Of a stretch of DNA of 64,000 nt, positions 8,272-18,294 are shown piece by piece. The DNA lies in assembly GCF_015767675.1 (NCBI RefSeq), contig NZ_CP065218.1, forward strand, positions 186,001 through 250,000, in the 5' to 3' direction. Numbering within the stretch: the first letter of the stretch is position 1; each line of letters begins with the position of its first letter. The position numbers were made by a program, and so were the translations under genes. Under the pieces are notes generated by a model that did no database searches, was not told the origin of the DNA, and was given only the letters and a program-made list of their open reading frames with translations. This DNA is from Vibrio navarrensis (GTDB lineage Bacteria; Pseudomonadota; Gammaproteobacteria; Enterobacterales; Vibrionaceae).

Positions 8272-8622
8272 TTAAGAAAATTTACTGCGGAAAACAAAAT
8301 ACACAGCGCCAAGCAGACATAATCCAGCCCACAAATAGTCCAACTTCAACGGTTCGCGCAAATAAAAGAGAGAGAATGGAACAAAGACGGTCAGAGTAAT
8401 CACTTCTTGAATAATTTTTAACTGACCGACATTCAACTCCGTGTAACCAATACGGTTCGCAGGAACCTGTAACAAGTATTCAAACAGTGCGATACCCCAG
8501 CTGATCAGCGCAGCAACAATCCATGGCTTATTGTTCAGTTCTTTAAGATGAGCGTACCAAGCGAAAGTCATAAAGACATTACTGCATACCAACAGCCCAA
8601 TGCTGACGACGATAGGATTCAT
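8272..8622 (-). CDS. DMT-superfamily small membrane protein (DUF486)
   Basis: A 116-residue protein matching the DUF486 family, a short relative of drug/metabolite transporters. About four membrane helices are visible, starting with IVVSIGLLVCSNVFMTFAWYAH and ending with LWAGLCLLGAVYFVF. The signature EYLLQVPANRIGY near residue 48 and QLKIIQEVITL near 68 are typical of the family. It stands alone, between the porin regulatory region and a chemoreceptor, with its start at MNPIVVSIG. Substrate and role are not known for the family. Confidence 0.85.
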   Translation of the reverse strand: MNPIVVSIGLLVCSNVFMTFAWYAHLKELNNKPWIVAALISWGIALFEYLLQVPANRIGYTELNVGQLKIIQEVITLTVFVPFSLFYLREPLKLDYLWAGLCLLGAVYFVFRSKFS

Positions 8623-8780
8623 GACCGACTAGACTACAGAGAACCGCAATATTACGGCGGCGATAGCATAGCGTAAATCCATAAGCTGGCAATGGTATCA
8701 AGTGTCTATTTTTTCAAGCGCTCAACTGTCGATAACGTCACTCAAACAATCTACTGAACGTGAGGAGTTGCGGTACCGCA

Positions 8781-8821
8781 AAATAAAACCGCTGACCATA
8801 GAAATCGCAATGGTTCAGCGG
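8781..8821 (-). terminator. Intrinsic terminator after the chemoreceptor gene
   Basis: On the minus strand CCGCTGAACCAT (8821-8810) pairs with ATGGTCAGCGG (8799-8789) with one bulge, followed by TTTTATTTT. Confidence 0.8.
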
Positions 8822-8841
8822 CTGTTTTGGCTAACGCCAGA

Positions 8842-10377
8842 TTAAACACGAAATGAAAGACCCAAGGCGGCCATCTTATCGGCCATTCCGCGTACATCCT
8901 GCGCTTGACCCGCCAACTCATCCACATCTCGCGCATTCGAGTTTGATGCAGTTTTTATGTTAATCAAACTCTGGCTGATCTCTTTAGCCACCACGCTTTG
9001 CTGCTCAGCGGCGGTCGAAATATGGATGGCGGAATCATCAATCGCTTCTACCGCTTGATTCAGCGATTCTATCTCAGCACGCGCTTCCCGAGTCGATTCA
9101 ATACAAGATTGCGCTACGTCAGTGCCACTTTGCATGGTTGATTTCAAAAGATGCAGCGCATCAAAGATCTCTTGCATGGAACTTTGTATTCCTTCGACTG
9201 CTTTTTGCGTTCTTTGACTGAGTACCCGAACTTCGTCCGCCACTACCGCAAAGCCCCTTCCCTGTTCGCCCGCACGTGCCGCTTCAATTGCGGCATTCAG
9301 CGCCAACAAGTTGGTCTGCTCCGCAACCCCCTGGATTTCAGACATCACGTTATCAATGGCGGAGATTTTGTTCGCCATCAGTTCGGTGTTTTGCGCCGAG
9401 GCATTCACTTCTTTGGCCAACATCGAAACCTGCTGTTCTGCCGCAATCACTTTCTCATTAGATCGCTGACAGAGTTGAGCAGCAAGATGCACTTGTTCCG
9501 ATGAAAGTGCGCTGTTTCTGGCCACTTCAGAAATGGTCGCGACCATCTCTTCAACCGCAGTCGCGATGGAGTCGAGATCCTCGTTCTGAATGCGAATGCT
9601 GTTGCTGGTTCTGCCGGAGATTTGTTCCAGTGTTTTGACTCGGGTGAGTAAATCCCGACTGGCGTCCAAGACTCGCCCGAGAATAGTCTGATTGCGCCCT
9701 TCATCCATCAACAAATGAAACTCGGCTTGATTGGACGGATTGGTGCAGAAAATCCAACGAGACACACTGTCGTATTGACGCTGAAGTTGTTGGTTAAAGT
9801 TCGGATAAACCACCAACTCGTTGTAAAACAGAGTGAAGAAAAGCACAGGAAACAAAAGACTGAGGTAAGCACTATGCAGAATGCTTCCCGCCGTGATCGC
9901 CACAGAACAGAGGGCTACAAGCACGAGCTTGAGCTGATTACTGATCACCAAACGGGATTTGACGGGTTTGCTTTGCCGCAGTGCTTGATACGCCATTTCG
10001 GCCCTCGCACGTACTTTCGGATCGAGCTGACGCCTTACCGACTGGTATCCAACCAGCTGATTGTGTTCATAAATCGGGGTAACAAAGGCATCCACCCAAT
10101 AGTAGCGGCCGTCTTTACAGCGATTTTTTACTGCCCCACGCCATGCCGTGCGCTGCTTCAGGTGTTCCCAAAGATCTTTAAACGCCTCTTTAGGCATATC
10201 CGGGTGTCGAACCATGTTGTGGTTCTTGCCGATCATCTCTTCACGCTCATACCCCGCGACCTGACAAAACGCGTCATTGGCATAAGTGATCACCCCTCTT
10301 GTGTCTGTCGTCGAGACTAACTCCATCTCCTTTCCAAACTTAACCTCTTCGTCAACAATGTGATTATGCTTTTTCAT
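8842..10377 (-). CDS. Aer-like methyl-accepting chemotaxis protein with PAS domain
   Basis: A 511-residue chemoreceptor. Residues about 10-115 are a PAS domain of the Aer type ([49 protein letters not shown]), which in Aer binds FAD and senses redox or oxygen. Two adjacent membrane helices at about 150-170 and 172-190 form a hairpin with no periplasmic ligand domain. The C-terminal half is the MCP signalling coiled coil, with the hairpin tip region [22 protein letters not shown]. Thus it is likely an energy or oxygen taxis receptor acting through CheA/CheW. There is no C-terminal CheR-binding pentapeptide. It is a single gene with its own terminator. FAD binding is inferred from family resemblance. 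Confidence 0.92.
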   Translation of the reverse strand: MKKHNHIVDEEVKFGKEMELVSTTDTRGVITYANDAFCQVAGYEREEMIGKNHNMVRHPDMPKEAFKDLWEHLKQRTAWRGAVKNRCKDGRYYWVDAFVTPIYEHNQLVGYQSVRRQLDPKVRARAEMAYQALRQSKPVKSRLVISNQLKLVLVALCSVAITAGSILHSAYLSLLFPVLFFTLFYNELVVYPNFNQQLQRQYDSVSRWIFCTNPSNQAEFHLLMDEGRNQTILGRVLDASRDLLTRVKTLEQISGRTSNSIRIQNEDLDSIATAVEEMVATISEVARNSALSSEQVHLAAQLCQRSNEKVIAAEQQVSMLAKEVNASAQNTELMANKISAIDNVMSEIQGVAEQTNLLALNAAIEAARAGEQGRGFAVVADEVRVLSQRTQKAVEGIQSSMQEIFDALHLLKSTMQSGTDVAQSCIESTREARAEIESLNQAVEAIDDSAIHISTAAEQQSVVAKEISQSLINIKTASNSNARDVDELAGQAQDVRGMADKMAALGLSFRV

Positions 10378-10836
10378 GCTGCCCCCAACTGAGCTCTTTT
10401 TTTACAGTATAGGTGCAAATAAGCATATCAATTGATTTTAAAGCTCTGTTTGTTCAATACTCTGATTTATATAGTGATTTCTATCAACACAATTTGTAAC
10501 AGAATTTAACTTCTTTTAATTCAGCACGATATAAAAATAGTTCGTTAGATAGCGGCACTGAACTACTCAGGGAAAAGTACTAATCCAACCGGTTTACAGG
10601 CTTGTTAATTGACTAAGAACGTTCTGAGCGGGTTGCTGCTCTCTTAATCCTGATCACGCTCCTCAATCGGCATTGACCATGGGTCTTCATCGGCATCATG
10701 TGAAAACGTTAGCAAGATCTCTAATGAATTGTTTTAGATGGTAAAATTAATACCTATTTTCTTAAACTGCGATGCCAGCAATTGCTTTGTTTTCATTGAG
10801 ACGGTTTAATAGCGGCAAGCAAAAATGAGGTAGACC
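10378..10836. other. Divergent promoter region between chemoreceptor and galR (459 bp)
   Basis: Three LacI-family-like sites lie on the galR side: AACCGGTT (10587-10594), AGAACGTTCT (10616-10625) and TGAAAACGTTAGCA (10701-10714). The last resembles the GalR sites elsewhere in the cluster and lies about 130 bp before galR, so autoregulation is plausible. The AT-rich part near 10400-10560 shows nothing else. Confidence 0.5.
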
Positions 10837-11838
10837 ATGATCACCATTAAAGAGGTTGCGAAAGAGGCTGGCGTATCCATCGCAACGGTTTCTCGGGTTA
10901 TTAATAAATCCCCAAAAGCAAGCAAAGCATCGGTAGAAGCCGTTACCCAAGCAATGACTAAGTTGGGCTACCGCCCCAACGCCGCCGCTAAAGCGCTAGT
11001 CAGCCAGAGTACCAATACCATTGGCGTATTGGTTGGCGATGTGTCCGACCCGTTTTTCGGAACCTTGGTCAAAGCGGTGGACCAAGTTGCTCGAGAAAAC
11101 GGCAAACATTTGTTGATTGGCAACGGTTATCACAACGCCGACGAAGAACGTCAGGCGATTGAGTTGCTGATTAATAACCGTTGTGACTCTTTAGTGATTC
11201 ATTCCAAAGGATTGACCGATCAAGAGTTAGTTCACTTTGCCAACGAAGTCCCCAGTTTGGTCATCATTAACCGCCACATCCCGGAAATCGCTGAGCGCTG
11301 CATCTCGTTGGACAATTTCAAAGGGGCCTATTTGGCGACGCGTTTTCTGATCCAAAATGGCCATGAGCAAATCGCCTGTATCGCCTCTAGTCACACGATT
11401 GAAGATGCGGATCAGCGCGTGCAAGGCTATCTCGCAGCCCTGCAAGAACACAACATCCAGCTTTCCAACCTGTACATTGAATACGCAGAACCAAATAGCG
11501 ATGGGGGTGAAAAAGCGATGACCAACTTGCTGAGTAAATCACTGCCTCTAACTGGCATTGTCGCTTACAACGATTACATGGCTGCAGGTGCGCTATCCGT
11601 GCTGGATGAAAATGGGCAGAAGGTTCCAGAGCAGGTCTCCATCGTCGGTTTCGATGACGGCTTAATCGCGCGTTATGTTCATCCGCGGCTGACAACGGTA
11701 CGCTACCCTATCCAAATGATGGCGGAAAGAGCGGCGCAACTTTCTATCGAATTGTCAAAGCAGCAGCCCATTAACGACCAAAGCACGATTCTTTTTTCGC
11801 CCACGTTGGTACGACGAGACTCAGTCAAACGTCTGTAG
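10837..11838 (+). CDS. galR: LacI-family repressor of the galactose regulon (GalR/GalS type)
   Basis: 333-residue LacI/GalR repressor. The N-terminal HTH is TIKEVAKEAGVSIATVSRVI, followed by the hinge helix region (PNAAAKALVS) and a periplasmic-binding-like effector domain (IGVLVGDVSDPFFGTLVKAV; SIVGFDDGLIARYVHPRLTTV). Overall it follows E. coli GalR/GalS closely in length and motifs. GAGGTAGACC precedes the ATG. It is convergent with galM and heads the galactoside cluster. Operators of the type TGNAAACGTTTNCA occur upstream of galE, melB, the alpha-galactosidase, lacZ and mglB, so it is the natural candidate repressor, with galactose as inducer. Specificity is inferred. Confidence 0.9.
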   Translation: MITIKEVAKEAGVSIATVSRVINKSPKASKASVEAVTQAMTKLGYRPNAAAKALVSQSTNTIGVLVGDVSDPFFGTLVKAVDQVARENGKHLLIGNGYHNADEERQAIELLINNRCDSLVIHSKGLTDQELVHFANEVPSLVIINRHIPEIAERCISLDNFKGAYLATRFLIQNGHEQIACIASSHTIEDADQRVQGYLAALQEHNIQLSNLYIEYAEPNSDGGEKAMTNLLSKSLPLTGIVAYNDYMAAGALSVLDENGQKVPEQVSIVGFDDGLIARYVHPRLTTVRYPIQMMAERAAQLSIELSKQQPINDQSTILFSPTLVRRDSVKRL

Positions 11839-11842
11839 CGCA

Positions 11843-11876
11843 TGAGTTAACCCCTGAAAACGCAGGGCTTAACTCA
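11843..11876. terminator. Bidirectional hairpin between convergent galR and galM
   Basis: TGAGTTAA plus CCCTG on the left pairs with CAGGG plus TTAACTCA on the right, with one mismatch and a 6-base loop. It lies between the two convergent stops. T tracts are weak on both sides. Confidence 0.6.
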
Positions 11877-11881
11877 CACTT

Positions 11882-12949
11882 TCAAAAGGCAAACTGATAA
11901 CGGGTGGTGAAGTCGTAGTTCTCCTCTGGCCTGAGAATACAACTTGCTTGCGGCCACTCTAAGTGATTTGGCGAATCGGGTAAAAACTGCGTTTCCAGCG
12001 CAAGCCCTTGATAATCATGATACTTTTCACCCAATCGATTTGGCGTACCCGCCAGCCAGTTTCCGGTATAGAGCTGCATCGCGGGTTTGTCTGTGACCAG
12101 TGTCATTTGCACTTGGCCATCGCTCGACATGACGCGCGCAACAGGCTGCGAAATATCGCGATCTCGCCTAAACAAATAGCTGTGGTCATAACCTTTGGCC
12201 AGCTCTTGCTGTGGATCTTGCAAAAGGCGATGAGCAATACGTTTAGGCTGAGAAAAATCAAAACTGGTCTGTTGCACCGGCTGACACTTACCGAGCGGGA
12301 TACCTGCCGCATCAATCGGCAAAAATAGATCCGCCTCAATCTGCAATTGATGCTCAAGACAAGTGGCACCCTTGTCTGCGCCATCTAAGTTAAAGTACGC
12401 GTGATTGGTTAAATTAAGCGGCGTCGCTTTGTCTGTGGTCGCCAAAAAGCGAATGACCATCTGATTGTCTTCACTTAATGTGTAGCAAACTTGCGCATCG
12501 ACATTGCCAGGGAAACCTTGATCACCATCGCTTGAGTGTAAAGAAAAAGTGACGCTATTGGCTGATTGCGCGGCCACGTTCCAGCGACGTTTGTTAAAAC
12601 CCTCTTTGCCGCCATGTAAACAGTTACCCGCTTGGTTGGTCGAAACCTGATACTCAATGCCGTCGATTTTAAAGTAGCCATTGGCGATGCGATTGGCATA
12701 GCGTCCCACCGTTACCCCCATGTAACTTGCTTGACGCTGGAAATCTTGCATGTTCCCCACTCCGAGCAGGACTTCCCTTCGCTCACCACTCGCCAACGGC
12801 AAACGGCAGCTCAACCATGTCGCACCAATATCCATTAGTGTGACCGACATCCCTGAGCAATTGACCAGTTCAATGACACGGACAGGCAACCCATCTTCCG
12901 CAGCCTGCTTTGTCATCGACTCTTTGAGTTTCATCATCATAGCGTTCAC
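11882..12949 (-). CDS. galM: Aldose 1-epimerase (galactose mutarotase)
   Basis: Converts beta-D-galactose, released by beta-galactosidase, to the alpha anomer used by GalK. 355 residues, the normal size. Motifs include GVTVGRYANRIANG near residue 76, NCLHGGKEGFNKRRW with the conserved His, NLTNHAYFNLDG with the second catalytic His, and GLALETQFLPDSPNH with the catalytic Glu. It starts 8 bp after the galK stop and is the last gene of galETKM. The N-terminus MNAMMMKLKESMTKQ offers several possible starts a few codons apart; the first is used here. Confidence 0.96.
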   Translation of the reverse strand: MNAMMMKLKESMTKQAAEDGLPVRVIELVNCSGMSVTLMDIGATWLSCRLPLASGERREVLLGVGNMQDFQRQASYMGVTVGRYANRIANGYFKIDGIEYQVSTNQAGNCLHGGKEGFNKRRWNVAAQSANSVTFSLHSSDGDQGFPGNVDAQVCYTLSEDNQMVIRFLATTDKATPLNLTNHAYFNLDGADKGATCLEHQLQIEADLFLPIDAAGIPLGKCQPVQQTSFDFSQPKRIAHRLLQDPQQELAKGYDHSYLFRRDRDISQPVARVMSSDGQVQMTLVTDKPAMQLYTGNWLAGTPNRLGEKYHDYQGLALETQFLPDSPNHLEWPQASCILRPEENYDFTTRYQFAF

Positions 12950-12957
12950 TTCTTTCT

Positions 12958-14118
12958 CTACAGCACGGCCATTAAACCTGCGCCCGCTTTCGCTTGGCAG
13001 ACATAGATAGATGCGTTTAGACCTGTTGCCTGCGGGTATTTCTCTTCGACCACCGCTTTGACAGGTTCGACGAGCGCAGGTGGAACCAGCGCCACCACGC
13101 AGCCTCCGAAACCGCCCCCCGTCATGCGCACACCGCCTTGTTCGCCAATCACGCCTTTGACGATCTCAACCAAGGTGTCTATCTCTGTGACGGTAATTTC
13201 GAAGTCATCGCGCATTGAGGCGTGTGACTGCGCCATCAGTTCGCCCAATCGTTTCATGTCTTGGGCGCGTAGGGCTTGAGCCGCTTCAACGGTGCGCTCG
13301 TTTTCGCTGATCACGTGGCGAGCACGTTTTGCCACCGTTTCATCCAACTGAGCAACTTTTGCCTTGAACTGCTCCATCGTCACATCACGCAGCGCTTTAA
13401 CGCCGAAACTGCGTGCGGCGTCTTCACATTGCAGACGACGGGTGTTGTATTCACTATCGACCAAGCCGCGTTTTTTGTTTGAGTTGATGATCACCACCGC
13501 CATCTCTTCCGGCATGGATACCGCCTCGGTTTCTAAGCTGCGGCAATCTAACAGCATTGCGTGGTTGTCTTTTCCTTGAGCGGAAATCATTTGATCCATG
13601 ATGCCGCAGTTACAGCCGACAAACTCATTTTCAGCTTGCTGGCCGTTTAGCGCGATCTCCGCTTGGCTGATGTCTAGATGATACAGCTCTTTGAACGTTT
13701 GCCCGATAACCACCTCTAAGGCCGCCGATGAACTCAAGCCCGCGCCTTGTGGCACATCACCGCTGACGGAAATATCAGCGCCGCCAAACGGATAACCGCG
13801 TGCGAGGAGGCACTTCACCACGCCGCGAATGTAGTTTGCCCACATCTTGTCTGGCTGGAAGAGAATCTCTTGCGTGATGTCGAACTCATCAAGCGCATTG
13901 CCGTAATCGACCGAGACCACGCGCACCAGGTTGTCCTCCCGCTTTGCTGCCGCCACAACGGTTTGGTAGTTAATCGCACAGGGCAAGACAAAACCGTCAT
14001 TGTAATCAGTGTGCTCACCAATCAGGTTCACCCGCCCCGGCGCTTGAATAAGGTGGGTAGGCGTATAGCCAAGCACCGTTTGAAAGGCGCTTTTTACTTT
14101 TTGGATCAATTCAGACAT
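12958..14118 (-). CDS. galK: Galactokinase
   Basis: Phosphorylates alpha-D-galactose with ATP, the first Leloir step. From ATG 14118 it has 386 residues (E. coli 382). The GHMP-kinase signatures are all present: the galactokinase motif [21 protein letters not shown] near residues 28-48, the ATP loop [15 protein letters not shown] and the C-terminal [17 protein letters not shown]. The start at 14118 (MSELIQKVK) is chosen because GAGAAG lies upstream and it aligns with known galactokinases; a longer reading adds 17 non-homologous residues. It is third in galETKM. Confidence 0.97.
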   Translation of the reverse strand: MSELIQKVKSAFQTVLGYTPTHLIQAPGRVNLIGEHTDYNDGFVLPCAINYQTVVAAAKREDNLVRVVSVDYGNALDEFDITQEILFQPDKMWANYIRGVVKCLLARGYPFGGADISVSGDVPQGAGLSSSAALEVVIGQTFKELYHLDISQAEIALNGQQAENEFVGCNCGIMDQMISAQGKDNHAMLLDCRSLETEAVSMPEEMAVVIINSNKKRGLVDSEYNTRRLQCEDAARSFGVKALRDVTMEQFKAKVAQLDETVAKRARHVISENERTVEAAQALRAQDMKRLGELMAQSHASMRDDFEITVTEIDTLVEIVKGVIGEQGGVRMTGGGFGGCVVALVPPALVEPVKAVVEEKYPQATGLNASIYVCQAKAGAGLMAVL

Positions 14119-14222
14119 TGGACTTCTCACTTCATCTAATTTCAATTTGGGGGAGAATGTCTCACCCAAACATCGCCACGGCGACTGATGTCATGCGCAT
14201 TGTTGTTGACGATACGCGCTAT

Positions 14223-15275
14223 TTATTGCTCTTTGTAGTGGACATCACTGAGATCGCGTAGACGCTGCGCGGCTTGCTCAGCCGTTAAATCGCGTTGGTT
14301 TTCGGCAAGCATTTCATAACCGACCATAAATTTACGCACGGATGCGCTACGCAGCAGTGGCGGGTAGAACAACGCATGCAGTTGCCAGTGGTCAATATCA
14401 GTGCCTTCTGCAAAAAATGGTGCGTAGTGCCATCCCATCGAATACGGGAACGAGCATTGGAACAAGTTGTCGTAGCGGCTGGTGAGCTTCTTGATTGCAA
14501 GGGCGAGATCATCTCGCTGCGCGTGATTCAACTCACTCATGCGGCGAATATGCGTTTTGGGCAGCAGCATGGTTTCAAACGGCCACGCCGCCCAGTAAGG
14601 GACGAGCGCCACCCAGTGCTCAGTTTCGACCACGATGCGCGAGCCGTCTTGCAACTCCGCTTGCACATACTCAAGCAGTAAATTGCGTCCATGCTGTTGA
14701 TAATACGCTTTCAAGTTCTGCTCTTTGCGTTCAATTTCATTAGGGAGAAAGCTGTTTGCCCATATTTGACCATGCGGGTGCGGCTGAGAACAGCCCATGG
14801 TTTCACCCTTGTTTTCAAACGCTTGCACCCAAACATAAGCTTTGCCAAGCTCTTCGATTTGCTCATTCCAGGTGTCAATCACCCCACGAATTTTCTCCAC
14901 TGGCAGTTCTGGCAAAGTTTTGCTGTGATCTGGGGAGAAACAGATCACTCGGCTAAGGCCGCGCGCCCCTTGGGTTTTAAATAGTGGGTTGTCTGACTCT
15001 GGCGCTTCCGGTGAATCTTCTATCAAGGCGGCGAAGTCATTGTTAAACACATAAGTGCCTTGGTAATCTGGATTGACATCGCCAGAGATGCGTTCGTTGG
15101 TCGGGCAAAGGAAACACTTTTCATCGTAGCTGGGCAGTGTCGTTACTGCTGGTTTCTCATCAGCACCGCTCCAAGGACGCTTTGCACGATGGGGAGAAAC
15201 CAGTATCCATTGCCCAGTTAATGGGTTGTAACGACGATGAGGATGGTCCACTGGATTAAATTCAATATTCGACAT
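14223..15275 (-). CDS. galT: Galactose-1-phosphate uridylyltransferase
   Basis: Exchanges UMP between UDP-glucose and galactose-1-phosphate. 350 residues, standard length. It contains the zinc-site [13 protein letters not shown] segment and the active-site motif [13 protein letters not shown], where the HPH histidine is the uridylylated nucleophile. The start [23 protein letters not shown] matches the family. Located 49 bp after galE, with a small perfect stem-loop in the gap, and about 100 bp before galK. Confidence 0.98.
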   Translation of the reverse strand: MSNIEFNPVDHPHRRYNPLTGQWILVSPHRAKRPWSGADEKPAVTTLPSYDEKCFLCPTNERISGDVNPDYQGTYVFNNDFAALIEDSPEAPESDNPLFKTQGARGLSRVICFSPDHSKTLPELPVEKIRGVIDTWNEQIEELGKAYVWVQAFENKGETMGCSQPHPHGQIWANSFLPNEIERKEQNLKAYYQQHGRNLLLEYVQAELQDGSRIVVETEHWVALVPYWAAWPFETMLLPKTHIRRMSELNHAQRDDLALAIKKLTSRYDNLFQCSFPYSMGWHYAPFFAEGTDIDHWQLHALFYPPLLRSASVRKFMVGYEMLAENQRDLTAEQAAQRLRDLSDVHYKEQ

Positions 15276-15300
15276 CTTACTTACTCAATGTTATGTAAAA

Positions 15301-15317
15301 CCGTCGCCTTGCGACGG
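15301..15317 (-). other. Small perfect stem-loop between galE and galT
   Basis: CCGTCGC, loop CTT, GCGACGG. The 7-bp stem has no U tract, so it is more likely an mRNA processing or stability element than a terminator. Confidence 0.4.
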
Positions 15318-15324
15318 AGAAATA

Positions 15325-16335
15325 TCAGTACCCTTGCGGATGGTTCGATTGCCACTTCCAAGTGTCTGCGGCCATTTCCGCTAAGGTGCGAGTCGCCTTC
15401 CAACCCAACTCACGCTCAGCTTTCTCGGTGCTGGCCCAACACTGCGCGATGTCGCCCGGACGGCGCGGACAAAGCTCATAGGGCACCGCTTTACCACTCG
15501 CTTTAGAAAAAGCATCAACCATTTCTAAGACACTAGAACCCTGCCCCGTACCGAGGTTATAAATGTGTAGGCCTACATTTTCGCCCACCTTTTGCAAGGC
15601 CGCGATATGTCCATCAGCCACATCCATCACGTGGATGTAGTCACGCACGCCAGTGCCATCGACTGTTGAGTAATCGTTTCCATAGATCGACAGTTTCTCG
15701 CGTCGGCCAACCGCCACTTGCGCAATAAACGGCATCAAATTATTCGGAATTCCTTGTGGATCTTCTCCCATCAAGCCAGATGGATGCGCCCCTACTGGGT
15801 TGAAGTAACGCAATAAGGTGATGCTCCAATCTTTCTCGGCGTAGTAGAAGTCGCTTAAACACTGCTCTACCATATGTTTGCTACGACCATAGGGATTAGT
15901 GGTTGCCCCAGTAGGAGAAGATTCGGTAACCGGGACTTGTGCAGGATCGCCATACACCGTCGCCGAAGAGCTAAATATCAGGCTCTTTACACCCGCTTTA
16001 CGCATGCAACGAGCTAACACCAAAGATCCATTGACGTTGTTGTCGTAATAGTCTAGTGGTTTACTCACCGATTCTCCGACCGCTTTTAAACCAGCAAAGT
16101 GAATCACTGCCTGAATATCATGCTGACGAAAAAGAGAATCGAGAAACGCTTCGTCACGAATATCGCCTTGATAAAAAGTCGCAGGTTCACCGCTTAAGGT
16201 TTCAATACGCTCTAACACCGCAATGTTTGCGTTGCACAGATTATCGATGATGATCGGTTTTATACCCGCTTCAATCATCTGCACACATGTGTGGCTACCG
16301 ATATAGCCGATCCCACCCGTTACCAGTACGTTCAC
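15325..16335 (-). CDS. galE: UDP-glucose 4-epimerase
   Basis: NAD-dependent SDR enzyme interconverting UDP-galactose and UDP-glucose. 336 residues, same as E. coli (338). Rossmann motif GGIGYIGSHT at the N-terminus (the usual TGGxGYIG), the conserved SSSATVYGD segment, and the catalytic YGRSK motif with Tyr and Lys near residue 148. The start codon is GTG at 16335, supported by GGAGATAAC just upstream. First gene of galETKM. A GalR-type operator (16454-16469) lies about 120 bp upstream and a terminator separates it from the symporter gene before it. Confidence 0.98.
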   Translation of the reverse strand: MNVLVTGGIGYIGSHTCVQMIEAGIKPIIIDNLCNANIAVLERIETLSGEPATFYQGDIRDEAFLDSLFRQHDIQAVIHFAGLKAVGESVSKPLDYYDNNVNGSLVLARCMRKAGVKSLIFSSSATVYGDPAQVPVTESSPTGATTNPYGRSKHMVEQCLSDFYYAEKDWSITLLRYFNPVGAHPSGLMGEDPQGIPNNLMPFIAQVAVGRREKLSIYGNDYSTVDGTGVRDYIHVMDVADGHIAALQKVGENVGLHIYNLGTGQGSSVLEMVDAFSKASGKAVPYELCPRRPGDIAQCWASTEKAERELGWKATRTLAEMAADTWKWQSNHPQGY

Positions 16336-16453
16336 TTGTTATCTCCACCTTGTGCTTATCTCATCTCGGCAATGCTACTTCAGCCAGCCAAATGCTTTGT
16401 TACTGACAGTTTAACAATGAAGTGATTGGTGGGTCCGTGATCAAAGCCGCAAA

Positions 16454-16469
16454 GTGTAAACGTTTCCAT
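16454..16469. promoter_or_regulatory. GalR-type operator upstream of galE
   Basis: GTGTAAACGTTTCCAT differs at two positions from the E. coli external gal operator GTGTAAACGATTCCAC. It lies in the 250-bp gap before galE and after the symporter terminator. Confidence 0.8.
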
Positions 16470-16530
16470 GTGCATTTAAATCTTGTGGAGGTGCGGCTCA
16501 ATATTGATTCATCGTGAAGCGAGAGCGAGC

Positions 16531-16561
16531 AAAAAAAAAGCCAGCGGGTCACGCCGCTGGC
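16531..16561 (-). terminator. Intrinsic terminator after the symporter gene
   Basis: GCCAGCGG (16540-16547) and CCGCTGGC (16554-16561) form a perfect 8-bp stem with a 6-base loop. On the minus strand nine T follow. Confidence 0.95.
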
Positions 16562-16587
16562 TCAATCATGGACAAAAGGTTGAAAGC

Positions 16588-17961
16588 TTACTGCGCTGAA
16601 ACGGGCTCAACGGCGACGTGATCTTGCTGCATGAGCTCCGGCGTAAAACCTTCATGCAAACGGTAAAAACGCCAATAAACGATGCCACTGAGCACCATCA
16701 TGATGGCGGGAAAGCCGATCATCATAAACTCTAGTCCTGCGATCGTGGCCGCCGATTGCGCCACATTCGGTTGATAACCCACCACGGAAAGGCCAATACC
16801 AACAATGAAACCGCCAGCTGCACCCGCGAATTTAACCAGCATGGTCTGCACCGAGAAGATAACACTCTCACTGCGACGGCCCGTTTTATGTTCACCATAG
16901 TCAACCACATCTGCCAGCATCACGGTTTGCAAGGCGTTGGCGATACCGACACCAAATTTAATCGCCGCGCCAGCCATCCCTATCATCAATGCGTTGGCTG
17001 GTGCAATAAAGCCCATCAGCAGTAAGAGCACGCAAGAAAGCACCGGGAAGCCGCAAGCAATCAGCCAGAGATTTTTCCGTGGTAAGGCTGCGGCGATACG
17101 TGGGAACAAAAATACCCCAGCCACTTCAGCCACGCCCGCCACCATCATATACACGGGGAATAGATCCGCATCGCCAAGGGCATAGGAGAAGTAGTAAATC
17201 GCGAAACCGCCCACCAATAGGTTAGCAATTTGGAATGAGAGCACAGTACCAATCAAGGCTTTCAACTGATCGTTTTTACCAATAATGGTCAGCACATCTT
17301 TAAAGTTAAATTTTTCTGCCGAAGGCGTTTTGACTGGCACCGCTTGCTCTTTCACGTTTCGTGCAATCAAGAAAGCACTCATCACAAACAGCACTGCAAT
17401 CAGCATCGCCACGTTAAAGAAACCATCGCCTTGATTGCCATTGCCCAACTCACCAACAATATGCAGACCATACGTTCCGGTAATAAACCAAGCTAGGCTC
17501 GCAAACAGTCGTGGCCACACCACCAGTTTTTCGCGCTCTTGACGTGAACTCGACAGCGCTGGGATCATCGACCAGTAAGGGATATCCATAATGGTATAGG
17601 TCAGCCCCCAGAGGATGTAAGCGGCAGCGGCATAGATGTACAGCGCTGTGCCTTCAAACATATGTGTACTAAAAAGGCCAACCAACACAATCGCGTTTAG
17701 CAGTGTGCCGATCACAATCCATGGACGGAATTTACCGAATTTGGAACGGGTGTTATCGACAATCACCCCCATCATCGGATCGGTGACCGCATCGATAATC
17801 CGTGCGGCTAAAAAGATCGTACCGACGAAAGCGGCCGATAAACCAGCCACATCGGTGAAGTAGAACATTAAAAAGATGTAGATGGGCGCGCAGGCAAAAT
17901 CTTTGCCGAGCGCACCCAAGCCGTAGGAGAGTTTGGTTTGTAGAGTAATTTTATCAGACAT
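16588..17961 (-). CDS. GPH-family sugar:cation symporter (MelB-like galactoside transporter)
   Basis: Inner-membrane symporter of 457 residues with about 12 helices. It starts KLSYGLGALGKDFACAPIYIFLMFYFTDVAG, the MelB/GPH family opening. The cation-site region IIDAVTDPMMGVIVDNTRSKFGKFRPWI carries the conserved Asp residues. The ATG at 17961 is preferred because AAGGA lies 6 bases before it; an in-frame TTG two codons upstream lacks such spacing. The gene has its own promoter region with a GalR-type operator and ends in a strong terminator ahead of galE. With alpha- and beta-galactosidase genes alongside and no lacY, it is the likely entry route for melibiose, raffinose-type sugars or lactose. 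Exact substrate and coupling ion are inferred. Confidence 0.9.
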   Translation of the reverse strand: MSDKITLQTKLSYGLGALGKDFACAPIYIFLMFYFTDVAGLSAAFVGTIFLAARIIDAVTDPMMGVIVDNTRSKFGKFRPWIVIGTLLNAIVLVGLFSTHMFEGTALYIYAAAAYILWGLTYTIMDIPYWSMIPALSSSRQEREKLVVWPRLFASLAWFITGTYGLHIVGELGNGNQGDGFFNVAMLIAVLFVMSAFLIARNVKEQAVPVKTPSAEKFNFKDVLTIIGKNDQLKALIGTVLSFQIANLLVGGFAIYYFSYALGDADLFPVYMMVAGVAEVAGVFLFPRIAAALPRKNLWLIACGFPVLSCVLLLLMGFIAPANALMIGMAGAAIKFGVGIANALQTVMLADVVDYGEHKTGRRSESVIFSVQTMLVKFAGAAGGFIVGIGLSVVGYQPNVAQSAATIAGLEFMMIGFPAIMMVLSGIVYWRFYRLHEGFTPELMQQDHVAVEPVSAQ

Positions 17962-18082
17962 AATCAATCCTTAATGCCATTTAACTAACCCCATCTCCGA
18001 GGTTACGTTGGCGGTTTGTATTTATCGTTCGTATGGAATTTAGCGACTAAGCGGATGGGTTACTGTGATCGGCCATGACTTA

Positions 18083-18098
18083 TTGGAAACGTTTACAA
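18083..18098. promoter_or_regulatory. GalR-type operator upstream of the symporter gene
   Basis: TTGGAAACGTTTACAA has the near-palindromic TGGAAACGTTTACA core. It lies about 120 bp before the symporter start. Confidence 0.75.
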
Positions 18099-18223
18099 TA
18101 AGTATATCAAAATGAGATCCAACGCAGGATTAGGTACTTGAACAAGCCGCAAAATCCGCAGGGTAAGCGCATAGATAACGCATAAGTGCTAGTGTGATCG
18201 ATTACATTATTCGCCGAGAAAAG

Positions 18224-18261
18224 CACAACGCCAAACGGCAGGTTGCTCATTTGGCGTTGTG
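18224..18261 (-). terminator. Intrinsic terminator after the alpha-galactosidase gene
   Basis: CACAACGCCAAA (18224-18235) and TTTGGCGTTGTG (18250-18261) form a perfect 12-bp stem with a 14-base loop. On the minus strand CTTTTCT follows. Confidence 0.75.
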
Positions 18262-18294
18262 TTACCTCTCAGATCGAGAACATGGATAGGAAAC

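Larger units (their letters stand above)
17962..18294. other. Symporter promoter region and alpha-galactosidase 3' region (333 bp)
   Basis: Holds a GalR-type operator at 18083-18098 and the terminator of the alpha-galactosidase gene at 18224-18261. No gene is seen here. Confidence 0.6.

Noticed and set aside
9715..10320. 201-codon open frame on the plus strand inside the chemoreceptor gene
   Set aside because: It mirrors the codon bias of the well-supported PAS/MCP gene on the minus strand and has no recognisable domain.
18192..18208. Possible CRP site GTGTGATCGATTACATT
   Set aside because: The right arm does not match TCACA at the required 6-base spacing.
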